Of a stretch of DNA of 64,000 bases, positions 18,270 to 26,857 are shown one piece after another. The notes under the pieces were generated by a model. The model searched no databases. It saw nothing but the letters and a program-made list of their open reading frames with translations, and was not told the DNA's origin. The stretch is from Rhizobium sp. 11515TR (GTDB lineage: Bacteria > Pseudomonadota > Alphaproteobacteria > Rhizobiales > Rhizobiaceae), in assembly GCF_002277895.1 (NCBI RefSeq), contig NZ_CP022998.1, positions 3,391,501 through 3,455,500 on the forward strand, written 5' to 3'. The position numbers and the translations under genes were made by a program. How positions within the stretch are numbered: the first letter of the stretch is position 1; every line of letters starts with the position of its first letter.

Positions 18270-21227
18270 TCACCCCAAAAGCTTCTTGTTGTCGGGATCG
18301 ACGAAGACGGGGCTGCAGACCTCTGCCGCCACTTCCTCGCCACGCAACCCGTCCCAGACGACCACGCGCTCGCCGATGCGTTCCCGGCCGGACTTCAGGA
18401 AAGCGAGCGCGATGGAATGACCGAGCGTCGGCGAGAAGCATGCCGAGGAAACATGCCCCTGATCGTTCACGGTCGAAGGTCTCGCACCTTCCTTCAAAAT
18501 ATGCGCTCCGGCGAGAATTTCCTTGGCCGTATCGATCGGCTTCAGACCCACAAGCTGGCCGCGGTCGGCGGCGGTCAGACCAAAGCGGGTGGACAGCCGC
18601 TTGCCGATGAAATCCGGCTTCTGCGTCGACATCATGCGGCCAAGCCCGACATCGTCAGGCGTGGTGCGGCCATCGAGCTCGTTATGGGTGACGTGCCCCT
18701 TCTCGATACGCAGCACGTTGAGCGCTTCGACGCCATAGGGGCAGATACCATGCGCCTTGCCGGCTTCCATAACGGCATCGGCGACCGCCTCGCCGTAGCC
18801 GGCCGGGACCGCGAGTTCATAGGCGAGTTCGCCCGAGAAGGAGATGCGGAACAGACGCGCCCTGAGGCTGCCCTTCAGCATCACTTCGGCAGCGGCAAGG
18901 AACGGGAAGAACGCGTCGGAAATATCGTCCTCGACAATCTGCTCCAGCACCAGCCGCGCCTTCGGGCCGGCAATCGCCATCTGCGCCCACTGATCGGACG
19001 AGGACACGAAGCGAACGTCCAGCAGCGGCCAAAGCGTCTGGGCGCAGAATTCCATATGCGTCATGACCTCGCCGGCCATTGCCGTCGTGGTCGTCATGAA
19101 AAAGTGGTCGGGCGTCAGCCGGCTCGTCGTGCCGTCATCGAAAACCATACCATCTTCGCGCAGCATCAAACCGTAGCGCGCCTTGCCGATTGGCAGCTTA
19201 AGGAAGGCATTGGAATAGAGGCGGTTGAGAAACTCCGCCGCGTCCTTGCCGAAAATCTCGATCTTGCCGAGCGTCGACACGTCGCAGATCCCGACATTGT
19301 TGCGGACGTTCAGCACCTCGCGGTCGACGCTGTCGCGCCAGCCTTTCTCGCCCGGCCGGGCGAACCAGGACGAGCGATACCAGAGACCAGCCTCGACGAA
19401 GACCGCGCCATTCTTCTTCGCCCATCCATGAAGCGGCGATTCCCTGACCGGCTGCGCATGCTTGTCGCGCGCGGTTCCCGCCAGTGCGCCAAAGGATACC
19501 GGCGTATAGAACGGCCGGAATGTCGTGGTGCCGACGGCGGCCGGGCTGACGCCGCGCATGCCGGCAATAATGCCGGCGGCGTTGACATTGCCGAGTTTGC
19601 CCTGGTCCGTCGCCATGCCGCTGGTCGTATAACGCTTGGCATGTTCCACATGGCCGAAGCCTTCGCGCAAAGCGAGGCCAAGATCCTTGGTATGGACATC
19701 GTTCTGGAAATCGACGAATGCCTTATCCTTCGCGCCCGGCACATGCCAGATCGCCGCGAAGGACGGATCATATTCGCCTTCAACCTCAAGCAAATCTTCC
19801 GCATGGGCCGTGCAGCCCAGGCTTTCGATAATCACCCGCGCCTTCTGTGCGCCATCGGCGAGGCAGCCGGAAACGCTCTCGATGCCCGCAGCCGAACCGG
19901 CGATTTCCAGCTCGCCGCCGACGATCGGCGCCACGAAGGCCTGCTTCTCGTCCGACCAGACCGGCTTGGCGCCTCGCTGGCAGGCAAGGTGGATGATCGG
20001 CGACCAGCCGCCGGACATGGCCAGCGCATCGCAGGCAATCAGCTCATCGAGCCCGCCGCGATCGGCGATGAAACCGCTGATGCGATACTTTCCCTTGGTC
20101 GCATGGACGGTCGCTCCATGGACCACGCGAACGCCCTGAGGGGCAGCATCGGCCGATGCGGCGCGCGTGTCGAGGATTGCCGAAATCTCGACCCCTGCAG
20201 CGGCAAGATCAGCTGCAGTTCGGTAGCCGGAGCCGCCATTGGTGAAGACCGCCACCTTATGCCCGGCAACGACGCCATAGCGGTTGAGATAGCTGCGCAT
20301 GGCGCCTGCCATCATCACGCCCGGACGATCATTGCCGCCGAACACCAGCGGCCGTTCCTCCGCGCCAGAGGCAAGGATGGCGCGCTTGGCGGCGATACGC
20401 CAGAGACGCTCGACCGGCAGATCGGGCGATGGCATCGCCACATGCTTCTGCACCTTCTCGACCGCGCCGAAGACATTGCCGTCATACCAGCCGAATACGG
20501 TGGTACGCGGCATCAAGGTCACGTTCTCGAAGCTCTGCAGCTCCTCAAGCGTCGCCTGCACGAAAACGTCAGCGGCAGCGCCGCCGATCGTCAGCTTTTC
20601 CGACAACAGCGAGCCGCCAAGTCTAAAACCTTCGTCGGCCAATACGACACGCAAACCGGCGCGGGCGGCGGTCAGAGCCGCCATGAGGCCAGCCGGACCG
20701 GAGCCGATCACAAGCAGATCGCAATGCGCCCAGGCCTTCTCGTAGCGGTCCGGATCCGCCTGCATGACCGCCTTGCCGAGGCCGGCAGCGCGGCGGATCA
20801 GCGGCTCATAGACCTTTTCCCAGAAGGCGGCGGGCCACATGAAGGTCTTGTAGTAGAAACCGGCGCTGAGGAAGGGCGAAAGCAGGCCGTTGACCGAACC
20901 GAAATCATACTTCAGCGACGGCCAGCGATTCTGACTGACTCCCGTCATACCCTGATAGAGCTCGGCAACGGTGGCGCGCGTATTCGGCTCGGTGCGGCCA
21001 TCCTTGCCGATGGTAACAAGCGCATTGGGTTCGGCTGACCCCGCCGTCAAAATGCCACGCGGCCGATGGTATTTGAAGCTGCGGCCGACCAGCAGCTGGT
21101 CATTGGCAAGCAGGGCGGCTGCGAGCGTATCGCCCTCTAATCCCTTCATCTCCTTGCCGTCGAACTGGAAGGAAAGCGGGCGGCTGCGATTGACGAGGCC
21201 ACCGGTCGAAAGACGATAAGCCGTCAT
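18270..21227 (-). CDS. soxA: Sarcosine oxidase alpha subunit
   Basis: SoxA is the large subunit of heterotetrameric sarcosine oxidase, which converts sarcosine to glycine with methylene-THF and hydrogen peroxide. The 985-aa protein has an N-terminal ferredoxin-like fold (FDGKEMKGLEGDTLAAALLA, lacking the cysteines of true ferredoxins), a pyridine-nucleotide-disulfide-type domain (LLVIGSGPAGLMAALTAARAG) and a C-terminal GcvT folate-binding domain (RISFSGELAYELAVPAG; ALNVLRIEKGHVTHNELDG). The ATG at 21227 overlaps the soxD stop in ATGA. A longer in-frame start at 21320 is rejected. Confidence 0.96.
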   Translation of the reverse strand: MTAYRLSTGGLVNRSRPLSFQFDGKEMKGLEGDTLAAALLANDQLLVGRSFKYHRPRGILTAGSAEPNALVTIGKDGRTEPNTRATVAELYQGMTGVSQNRWPSLKYDFGSVNGLLSPFLSAGFYYKTFMWPAAFWEKVYEPLIRRAAGLGKAVMQADPDRYEKAWAHCDLLVIGSGPAGLMAALTAARAGLRVVLADEGFRLGGSLLSEKLTIGGAAADVFVQATLEELQSFENVTLMPRTTVFGWYDGNVFGAVEKVQKHVAMPSPDLPVERLWRIAAKRAILASGAEERPLVFGGNDRPGVMMAGAMRSYLNRYGVVAGHKVAVFTNGGSGYRTAADLAAAGVEISAILDTRAASADAAPQGVRVVHGATVHATKGKYRISGFIADRGGLDELIACDALAMSGGWSPIIHLACQRGAKPVWSDEKQAFVAPIVGGELEIAGSAAGIESVSGCLADGAQKARVIIESLGCTAHAEDLLEVEGEYDPSFAAIWHVPGAKDKAFVDFQNDVHTKDLGLALREGFGHVEHAKRYTTSGMATDQGKLGNVNAAGIIAGMRGVSPAAVGTTTFRPFYTPVSFGALAGTARDKHAQPVRESPLHGWAKKNGAVFVEAGLWYRSSWFARPGEKGWRDSVDREVLNVRNNVGICDVSTLGKIEIFGKDAAEFLNRLYSNAFLKLPIGKARYGLMLREDGMVFDDGTTSRLTPDHFFMTTTTAMAGEVMTHMEFCAQTLWPLLDVRFVSSSDQWAQMAIAGPKARLVLEQIVEDDISDAFFPFLAAAEVMLKGSLRARLFRISFSGELAYELAVPAGYGEAVADAVMEAGKAHGICPYGVEALNVLRIEKGHVTHNELDGRTTPDDVGLGRMMSTQKPDFIGKRLSTRFGLTAADRGQLVGLKPIDTAKEILAGAHILKEGARPSTVNDQGHVSSACFSPTLGHSIALAFLKSGRERIGERVVVWDGLRGEEVAAEVCSPVFVDPDNKKLLG

Positions 21228-21499
21228 CGCGCTGCCTCCCTCGCCTTGTCCTCGGCATCGGTAACGGAAAAGACTTCGTGAGTGACATTGCTGCGCTCGA
21301 CGACCAGCCAGCGGCGACACCCGGCGCTATGGTGCCAATATTCCTCAATCCGGCCGCGCTCATTGTCGCGGACAAAGACATAACGGTTCCAATCTTCATC
21401 CAGCGCGGTCGGCGCCGGGCGGGCAACAGACGCGCCGCGAATGGAGAATTCTTCCTTGGGTCGCACGCCGCAATGCGGGCAGTTGATCAAGCTTGCCAT
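21224..21499 (-). CDS. soxD: Sarcosine oxidase delta subunit
   Basis: SoxD is the small zinc-binding delta subunit of sarcosine oxidase. The 91-aa product has the CPHCG pair near the N-terminus and the EYWHHSAGCRRWLVVERS segment, whose His and Cys complete the zinc site in this family. The start MASLINCPHCG at 21499 lies 14 bases after the soxB stop, and its own stop overlaps the soxA start. Length and gene order match the family. Confidence 0.95.
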   Translation of the reverse strand: MASLINCPHCGVRPKEEFSIRGASVARPAPTALDEDWNRYVFVRDNERGRIEEYWHHSAGCRRWLVVERSNVTHEVFSVTDAEDKAREAAR

Positions 21500-21512
21500 T
21501 GGTATTGTGCCC

Positions 21513-22766
21513 TCAATGCAGGTTCGGCTGCGGACCCTTGCCGCCTTCGTCGATCGCAAAGCCGCGCTCGAAACGATCAAGGCGCAGAAGGCGGCTGACA
21601 TCGTGGCTCTCGTTCTTGGCGATCAGATGCGCGAAGCAGAAGCCCGAGGCCGGCGTCGCTTTGAAGCCGCCATAATTCCAGCCGCAGTTCAGATAAAGAT
21701 TTTCGATGGGCGTCCGATCGATGATCGGCGAACCGTCCATGCTCATATCCATGACGCCGCCCCAGGTGCGCAGCACGCGGACGCGCGACAGGCCGGGAAT
21801 GAGTGACACCCCCTCCTCCATCGTATGCTCGACGGTCGCAAGATTGCCGCGTTGCGCATAGGAGCTGTAGTAATCGATATCGGCGCCGAAGACCAAGCCG
21901 CCCTTGTCCGACTGGGATATATAGAAGTGTCCCGCGCCATAGGTGATGACATTGTCGATAACAGGCTTCAGCCCTTCGGAAACAAAAGCCTGCAGCACAT
22001 GCGTTTCGATTGGGAGCTCCAGACCGGCCATATTGCCGAGAATCGACGTATGACCTGCGGCCGCAAGCGCCAGCTTGTTGCAGCCGATGAAGCCGCGGTT
22101 GGTTTCGACCCCCGTTACAGCACCGCCCTCGTCGCGGCGGATGCCGAGCACTTCGCATTGCTGGATCAGATCGACGCCGCGGCTGTCGGCTCCGCGCGCA
22201 TAACCCCAGGCGACCGCATCGTGCCGCGCCGTGCCGCCACGCCGCTGCAGGAGGCCGCCAAGGATCGGAAAGCGCGCATGGTCGAAATTGAGGTAAGGCA
22301 TCATCCGCCGAACCTGTTCGCGGTTTAGAAGCTCCGCATCGACACCGTGCATGCGCATGGCGTTGCCGCGCCGGGCATAGGCATCGCGCTGGCCATCGGA
22401 ATGAAAGAGGTTGACGATGCCGCGCTGGGACACCATGGCATTGTAGTTGAAGTCCTGTTCCAGCCCTTCCCAGAGCTTCATCGAGAACTCGTAGAAAGGC
22501 TCGTTGCCGGGCAGCAGATAATTGGAACGGATGATCGTCGTGTTGCGGCCGACATTGCCGGAGCCGATATAGCTCTTTTCCAGCACTGCAACATTGGTAA
22601 TGCCGAATTCCTTGGCGAGATAATAGGCCGTTGCCAGGCCATGTCCGCCGCCGCCGACGATGATCACGTCATAATGTGCTTTCGGCTCCGGCGTCCGCCA
22701 CACCGGCTGCCACTGGCGATTGCCTGAAAACGCCTGTTTTAGAAGCTGATAAGCCGAATAACGCAT
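21513..22766 (-). CDS. soxB: Sarcosine oxidase beta subunit
   Basis: SoxB is the flavin-bearing subunit where sarcosine is oxidised. The 417-aa protein has the dinucleotide fold YDVIIVGGGGHGLATAYYLA, the GSGNVGRNTTIIRSNYL stretch characteristic of SoxB, and a DAO C-terminus (NCGWNYGGFKATPASGFCFA). The start MRYSAYQLLKQAFSG at 22766 is standard for the family. An in-frame upstream stretch, including a hydrophobic segment FFALSGLVVFIAYA, would extend it to 22982 but is atypical and ignored. It is the first gene of soxBDAG, divergent from cysQ. Confidence 0.96.
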   Translation of the reverse strand: MRYSAYQLLKQAFSGNRQWQPVWRTPEPKAHYDVIIVGGGGHGLATAYYLAKEFGITNVAVLEKSYIGSGNVGRNTTIIRSNYLLPGNEPFYEFSMKLWEGLEQDFNYNAMVSQRGIVNLFHSDGQRDAYARRGNAMRMHGVDAELLNREQVRRMMPYLNFDHARFPILGGLLQRRGGTARHDAVAWGYARGADSRGVDLIQQCEVLGIRRDEGGAVTGVETNRGFIGCNKLALAAAGHTSILGNMAGLELPIETHVLQAFVSEGLKPVIDNVITYGAGHFYISQSDKGGLVFGADIDYYSSYAQRGNLATVEHTMEEGVSLIPGLSRVRVLRTWGGVMDMSMDGSPIIDRTPIENLYLNCGWNYGGFKATPASGFCFAHLIAKNESHDVSRLLRLDRFERGFAIDEGGKGPQPNLH

Positions 22767-23096
22767 GCATTCATCCTGATCATTACCCGGCCGCACATTC
22801 GCATATGCAATAAAAACGACAAGTCCCGAAAGAGCGAAAAAGCTTCGCAAACAGAACATGATCTCTTCCGAATGCGCAGCGATGGACGCTATCTGCTGCG
22901 GAAGGAATACACGGCCGGCCGGCCAAAAGGCCTGTCTTTCCGGACCGCTGTTGCTAAACCCTCGCGCAAGCGCTATGGCCAAGAAAGCCGGGGCATCGGA
23001 AGTCTTAACTTCGCAATCGCAACTTCTTACATATTCTTATATATAATACCCCCGGAGAGTTCAGGCGCGGACAGCGCGCGGAAGACGAAGAAGCAC
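22767..23096. promoter_or_regulatory. Divergent soxB/cysQ intergenic region
   Basis: This 330-bp region should hold both promoters. A perfect TATAAT lies at 23042-23047 in the cysQ direction, within an AT-rich tract and 50 bases before the ATG, but no good -35 is spaced from it. Nothing clear was found for soxB. Confidence 0.4.
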
Positions 23097-23891
23097 ATGC
23101 TTGCAACATTCGAAAAGGCGGCGCTCGAAGCAGGAAAGGCCATCCTAGAGGTCTATCGTGCCGGCTATTCCGTTGCCTTGAAGCAGGACATGAGCCCCGT
23201 AACACTGGCCGACGAACGGGCCGAACACATCATTCTCAGACACCTCGAGCGCGATTTTCCCCATATCCCGGCCATTGCCGAAGAGCAGGTTTCAGCCGGC
23301 AAGATTCCGGATGTCCGCGGCCGCGCCTTCTTTCTCGTCGACCCGCTCGACGGCACCCGAGAGTTCATCGAGCATCGTGATGAATTCACCGTCAACATCG
23401 CCTATATCGAGGACGGCATCCCCGTCATCGGCATCGTCTACGCACCGGCGCTCGGCGTCGCCTTTACCGGCGAGCCCGGCAGGGCGCGCAAGCTGATGGT
23501 GGACAAGTATTTTGCCATTACCAGCCGCGTCAATATTGCGGTGCGTGAACCGCCAGCCAAGCTGACCGCGCTTGCCAGCCGCTGCAATAGCAATGCGAAA
23601 ACCGAAGGTTTTCTCGCCGACAATGCGGTCTCCGGCTGCACGTCGATCGGTTCGTCGCTGAAATTCTGCCTGCTCGCCGAGGGCAAGGCCGATGTTTATC
23701 CGCGTTTCGGCCGTACCATGGAATGGGATACGGCAGCCGGCGATGCGGTATTGCGGGCGGCGGGCGGCAAGACCGTCACGGCCGAGGGTGGCCTTCTGAC
23801 CTACGGCAAGACCGACCAGAGCGCGGACGCCGACTTCGCCAATCCGCACTTCATCTGCTGGGGCGGACAGAAGCACGGCGTCTCCGCGTAA
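23097..23891 (+). CDS. cysQ: 3'(2'),5'-bisphosphate nucleotidase CysQ
   Basis: CysQ removes the 3' phosphate from PAP, a by-product of sulfate assimilation. It belongs to the lithium-sensitive inositol monophosphatase superfamily. The 264-aa product has the metal-binding motifs PAIAEEQVSAG (the family's E-E motif), FLVDPLDGTREFIEH (DPLDGT) and WDTAAGDAVLRAAGG (WDxAAGD). The ATG at 23097 begins MLATFEKAALEAGK; the longer in-frame form reaching back to 22872 lacks family similarity. It is a single gene, divergent from soxBDAG. Confidence 0.93.
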   Translation: MLATFEKAALEAGKAILEVYRAGYSVALKQDMSPVTLADERAEHIILRHLERDFPHIPAIAEEQVSAGKIPDVRGRAFFLVDPLDGTREFIEHRDEFTVNIAYIEDGIPVIGIVYAPALGVAFTGEPGRARKLMVDKYFAITSRVNIAVREPPAKLTALASRCNSNAKTEGFLADNAVSGCTSIGSSLKFCLLAEGKADVYPRFGRTMEWDTAAGDAVLRAAGGKTVTAEGGLLTYGKTDQSADADFANPHFICWGGQKHGVSA

Positions 23892-24102
23892 GTTTATTTG
23901 CAAGTAAAAAACAATTCCTGCAGCTTTTCTTGAACGCGCGAGTAGCGGAGCGGACCGGCTAATTTCGGCCCGAAAGCGTAAGTTTTCACTGACGAAAAAT
24001 CACAGAGTGAATACGATTTTCCCTGAAGTAACAGGGGCTTTTGTGCATTTTTCTCAGGCGAAACATACGCAAATCAGCACTTCGCCACATTGATTAAAAT
24101 TA

Positions 24103-24118
24103 TTAGCAAAGTCTTACC
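24103..24118 (+). promoter_or_regulatory. Degenerate CtrA box upstream of sciP
   Basis: TTAG-N7-TTACC resembles the CtrA consensus TTAA-N7-TTAACC with two mismatches and the right spacing, about 75 bases before the ATG. In Caulobacter sciP is CtrA-activated. Site identity is inferred by eye. Confidence 0.4.
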
Positions 24119-24140
24119 AGGTGCTTAGGCAATTTTTAAA

Positions 24141-24162
24141 TGTGGCAAGCTAGAGTGCCACA
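24141..24162. promoter_or_regulatory. Inverted repeat in the sciP leader
   Basis: Perfect arms TGTGGCA/TGCCACA (24141-24147 and 24156-24162) with an 8-base spacer, 30 bases before the start codon. It may be an operator or an mRNA hairpin near the ribosome site. Confidence 0.45.
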
Positions 24163-24191
24163 CGTGGTCTTGAGTGTGTGTAGAGAGTCCA

Positions 24192-24467
24192 ATGACCGAA
24201 ATGATACGTCCCCGAGTGAAGTATGTCATCGGCCCCGATGGCAGCCCGCTGACGATAGCAGACCTTCCGCCGCCGAATACGCGCCGCTGGGTCATTCGTC
24301 GTAAAGCTGAGGTTGTCGCCGCCGTGCGTGGTGGTCTGCTCAGCTTGGAAGAAGCCTGCGAACGTTATACGTTGACCGTCGAAGAGTTCCTCTCCTGGCA
24401 GTCGTCCATCAATACCCATGGCCTGGCTGGCCTCCGGACGACCCGCATACAGCAGTATCGCCACTGA
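24192..24467 (+). CDS. sciP: CtrA inhibitor SciP (DUF1153)
   Basis: SciP is a small helix-turn-helix protein that binds CtrA and blocks its transcription activation in G1. The 91-aa product matches the family over its length: RPRVKYVIGPDGSPLTIADL, then the HTH around RWVIRRKAEVVAAVRGGLLS and EACERYTLTVEEFLSWQ. I chose the ATG at 24192 (MTEMIRPRVKYV); the earlier in-frame ATG at 24174 lacks family support. It lies about 1.6 kb upstream of ctrA on the same strand. A strong terminator follows, so it is monocistronic. Confidence 0.95.
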   Translation: MTEMIRPRVKYVIGPDGSPLTIADLPPPNTRRWVIRRKAEVVAAVRGGLLSLEEACERYTLTVEEFLSWQSSINTHGLAGLRTTRIQQYRH

Positions 24468-24502
24468 CAGCAGCGACAGCACCACCTTTATTCTACTTTG
24501 TG

Positions 24503-24538
24503 TTCGGGCCTCTTTTCTGAAAAAGGAGGCCCGAATTA
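24503..24538 (+). terminator. Rho-independent terminator after sciP
   Basis: A 10-bp perfect stem TTCGGGCCTC/GAGGCCCGAA, extended by a T4/A4 pairing around a small loop, is followed by an AT-rich tail. It lies 35 bases past the sciP stop. Confidence 0.85.
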
Positions 24539-24707
24539 TTTGTTGAAGTGCGCCCCTAGCGTCTAGCCCGCCGAACGGTAAGGGGCTTGGTAGGTCCGTA
24601 TTTTGACATCAACCTAAACGAAGACGATCCGTTAACAATCTCGACGGTTGGCAGACGCCGGAGCGCATGCAATCCTCGTTGCATCAGACGCGACAAGGGA
24701 GAAAATC

Positions 24708-24989
24708 ATGGATATCCGCGACGAAAACAATGCATCCGGCGGCCGTTATTTTGCAACGGTCGAGGGCTACCAGGCGGAGATGACCTTTTCCCGCACGTCT
24801 CCCAAGCTGATCATCGTCGATCACACCGGCGTACCGGATGCCCTGCGTGGCAAGGGAGTCGGCCAGGCGCTGGCGCTTCACGCCGTCGAAGAGGCGCGCC
24901 GCGGCGGCTGGAAAATCATCCCGCTCTGCCCCTTCTTCAAGGCGCAGGCACAACGCCATGATGACTGGCGCGACGTCGTCAATCTCTAA
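24708..24989 (+). CDS. GNAT-fold N-acetyltransferase (short Gtn1/YjdJ-like)
   Basis: This 93-aa single-domain acetyltransferase is of the short GCN5-related type. The acetyl-CoA motif A is seen as VPDALRGKGVGQALALHAVE, followed by GGWKIIPLCPFF, which is diagnostic of this short family (compare YidJ/GTNAT). The ATG at 24708 has an AGGGAGAAA Shine-Dalgarno; an in-frame start at 24648 is less likely. The substrate is unknown. It sits between sciP and fliJ; no functional link to the cell cycle is evident. Confidence 0.88.
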   Translation: MDIRDENNASGGRYFATVEGYQAEMTFSRTSPKLIIVDHTGVPDALRGKGVGQALALHAVEEARRGGWKIIPLCPFFKAQAQRHDDWRDVVNL

Positions 24990-25081
24990 AACGCGGTGCT
25001 TTAAGTACGGCAGCATGCGCGCATCGCATGACCAAGCGGGGCATAATCCGTCCAATCGGCCGGATTACCTTCGAAAACGCA

Positions 25082-25128
25082 AAAGCTGCGCATGGCCGGC
25101 CCCATCACGGCCAGTCATGCGCAGCTTT
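25082..25128 (-). terminator. Long hairpin terminator of fliJ (possibly bidirectional)
   Basis: Perfect 13-bp arms AAAGCTGCGCATG/CATGCGCAGCTTT enclose an inner GCCG/CGGC stem. The minus-strand copy is followed by TTTTGCGTTTTCG. It lies between the convergent acetyltransferase and fliJ genes. Confidence 0.8.
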
Positions 25129-25222
25129 CATGCTCTTCCGTCATACTCTTCGCATTCCGAAGGTAAGCTCCGTACCGGAACGCAATCATGCTTAATCCGA
25201 AGGAGAAGACGGAATTGCGATC

Positions 25223-25579
25223 TCAGGCGCGTGCCCGCGCCGGACTCGAACCATCACGCTCTTCGAGCGCTGCGGCCTTGGCATATTCGGCCTGCATTTC
25301 CTCAAGCGAATTTTCCAGCGCCTCTTCCTGAACCTGCAGCTCCCGGATCGAAACCTGCAGATTGTCCGCACGTTGGCGGGCAGCCTTGGCAAAGGTCGGG
25401 TAGGCAAAATGGCTCGGATCGGAAATGCCGGACTTCTTCTCCTCGACGACGATCTGGCTTTCCAGTTCCTTCGTCATGCGGTCAAATTCCGCCATCATCA
25501 TCTGCAACTGCTGCAGCTGACGGCGTTTTTCGTTCACCTGAAACTCTTTCAGGCGAACAAGGCTCTCACGTGACTTCAT
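25223..25579 (-). CDS. fliJ: Flagellar export protein FliJ (coiled coil)
   Basis: This 118-aa, almost wholly helical protein resembles FliJ, the cytoplasmic chaperone/stalk of the flagellar type III export ATPase. The N-terminus KSRESLVRLKEFQVNEKRRQ and the regular heptads with many Gln/Glu/Lys are typical, and rhizobial genomes annotate this ctrA-linked gene as FliJ. The second ATG (25579) has GGGAG at the right distance; the first, two codons earlier, is too close to it. It is divergent from ctrA across a 441-bp region, so it may be CtrA-controlled. Coiled-coil assignments carry some risk. Confidence 0.75.
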   Translation of the reverse strand: MKSRESLVRLKEFQVNEKRRQLQQLQMMMAEFDRMTKELESQIVVEEKKSGISDPSHFAYPTFAKAARQRADNLQVSIRELQVQEEALENSLEEMQAEYAKAAALEERDGSSPARARA

Positions 25580-25786
25580 ACGCATTACTCCCGTGATGCG
25601 AGACCCCGGCTCTCGATATTCCCGTTCGCCGAACCGCTTTGAGACGGCTTGGTTAAAAAAATTTCCAGCGATCTTAATAAAAGCCTACCGCTGGTAACCT
25701 TTCGTTTACGGGCATCGTTAATGATAGGCGCAATGATTTAAGGCTCGGTAAATGGTGTGGTCGGAATTCGACATGTCGGCATTGGT

Positions 25787-25916
25787 GAGTCAGATGAATC
25801 ACTTGGCGTTGGTTGTTAATGCAATACTTTAGGAGTCGATTTTACTGATTGTCGTTGGAAAACAGTGCAATGGAAAAATTATTTAATAAATTCGATACGA
25901 CTTGCCAGAGTGAATC
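25787..25916. promoter_or_regulatory. Cluster of four GANTC methylation sites
   Basis: GAGTC at 25787 and 25833, and GAATC at 25796 and 25912. About 0.5 would be expected by chance in 130 bases. CcrM methylation state controls ctrA transcription in Caulobacter; the same is inferred here. Confidence 0.55.
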
Positions 25917-25924
25917 AGAATTTG

Positions 25925-25932
25925 TTAACCAT
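25925..25932 (+). promoter_or_regulatory. CtrA half-site TTAACCAT
   Basis: An exact TTAACCAT, a known CtrA half-site form, about 90 bases before the ctrA start. It suggests autoregulation. Confidence 0.4.
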
Positions 25933-26020
25933 TGCATGGCAGCTTCCAAATCAAGCAGTGATTTGATCGGTATCGCGTTAAGGGGCTGACGACCTTTCGG
26001 CGGCGGTAAAGGGGACAATT

Positions 26021-26722
26021 ATGCGGGTTCTACTCATTGAAGACGATAGCGCGACAGCGCAAAGCATCGAGCTGATGCTCAAATCCGAAAGTTTCAACGT
26101 CTACACCACCGATCTCGGTGAAGAAGGCGTCGATCTCGGAAAGCTCTACGACTACGACATCATCCTTCTCGATCTCAACCTTCCCGACATGTCCGGCTAC
26201 GAAGTGCTGCGCACGCTGCGCCTCTCGAAGGTCAAGACGCCGATCCTCATCCTCTCCGGCATGGCCGGCATCGAGGACAAGGTTCGCGGCCTCGGCTTCG
26301 GCGCCGACGACTATATGACCAAGCCTTTCCACAAGGATGAGCTGGTCGCCCGCATCCACGCTATCGTCCGCCGTTCCAAGGGCCATGCCCAGTCAGTGAT
26401 CATGACCGGCGAACTCATCGTCAACCTCGACGCCAAGACCGTCGAAGTCGGCGGACAGCGTGTGCATCTGACCGGCAAGGAATATCAGATGCTGGAGCTG
26501 CTCTCGCTGCGCAAGGGCACGACGCTCACCAAGGAAATGTTCCTCAACCACCTCTATGGCGGCATGGACGAGCCGGAACTGAAGATCATCGACGTCTTCA
26601 TCTGCAAGCTCCGCAAGAAGCTCGCCAACGCCGCCGGCGGCGCCAACTACATCGAAACCGTCTGGGGCCGCGGCTACGTGCTGCGCGAGCCCGACAGCAG
26701 CGATTTCGCCGAAAGCGCCTGA
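26021..26722 (+). CDS. ctrA: Cell-cycle response regulator CtrA
   Basis: CtrA is the essential OmpR-type master regulator that controls replication initiation, division and flagellar genes in alphaproteobacteria. The 233-aa protein starts [20 protein letters not shown]. The phospho-acceptor is Asp51 in [10 protein letters not shown] and the invariant Lys is in [11 protein letters not shown]. The winged-helix DNA-binding half runs from about 125 to 225 ([20 protein letters not shown]). The C-terminus ends in SSDFAESA; alanine-rich ends serve ClpXP degradation in Caulobacter CtrA. An AAAGGGG Shine-Dalgarno precedes the ATG. Confidence 0.98.
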   Translation: MRVLLIEDDSATAQSIELMLKSESFNVYTTDLGEEGVDLGKLYDYDIILLDLNLPDMSGYEVLRTLRLSKVKTPILILSGMAGIEDKVRGLGFGADDYMTKPFHKDELVARIHAIVRRSKGHAQSVIMTGELIVNLDAKTVEVGGQRVHLTGKEYQMLELLSLRKGTTLTKEMFLNHLYGGMDEPELKIIDVFICKLRKKLANAAGGANYIETVWGRGYVLREPDSSDFAESA

Positions 26723-26752
26723 GCCGCCTCCCCGCCTTTACTGCCAACACAC

Positions 26753-26782
26753 AAAAATCCCGCCTTTTCAGGCGGGATTTTT
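26753..26782 (+). terminator. Rho-independent terminator after ctrA
   Basis: A 12-bp perfect stem AAAAATCCCGCC/GGCGGGATTTTT with a 6-base loop, 30 bases beyond the ctrA stop. Confidence 0.9.
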
Positions 26783-26857
26783 GTTGACCTCAACGCAGCG
26801 CAAAATAATAGCCGCCTCGAAGAGCGGCTATCCTTGTTTCGATGTGTTCCGTTGAAA

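Larger units (their letters stand above)
23892..24191. promoter_or_regulatory. sciP upstream region
   Basis: This 300-bp gene-free region is AT-rich from 24000 onward. It contains a degenerate CtrA box (24103-24118), a 7-bp inverted repeat (24141-24162) and a GANTC methylation site (24185-24189) directly before the sciP start. Confidence 0.55.
25580..26020. promoter_or_regulatory. ctrA/fliJ intergenic control region
   Basis: This 441-bp AT-rich, gene-free region carries four GANTC (CcrM methylation) sites between 25787 and 25916 and a TTAACCAT CtrA half-site at 25925-25932. It presumably contains more than one ctrA promoter, as in Caulobacter and other rhizobia. Confidence 0.65.

Noticed and set aside
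18417..21038. 873-codon plus-strand frame
   Set aside because: Antisense to soxA along its whole length, with no recognisable domain.
22767..22982. N-terminal extension of SoxB with a hydrophobic segment
   Set aside because: SoxB proteins begin at MRYSAYQLLK; the extension has no family support and a membrane segment would be out of place.
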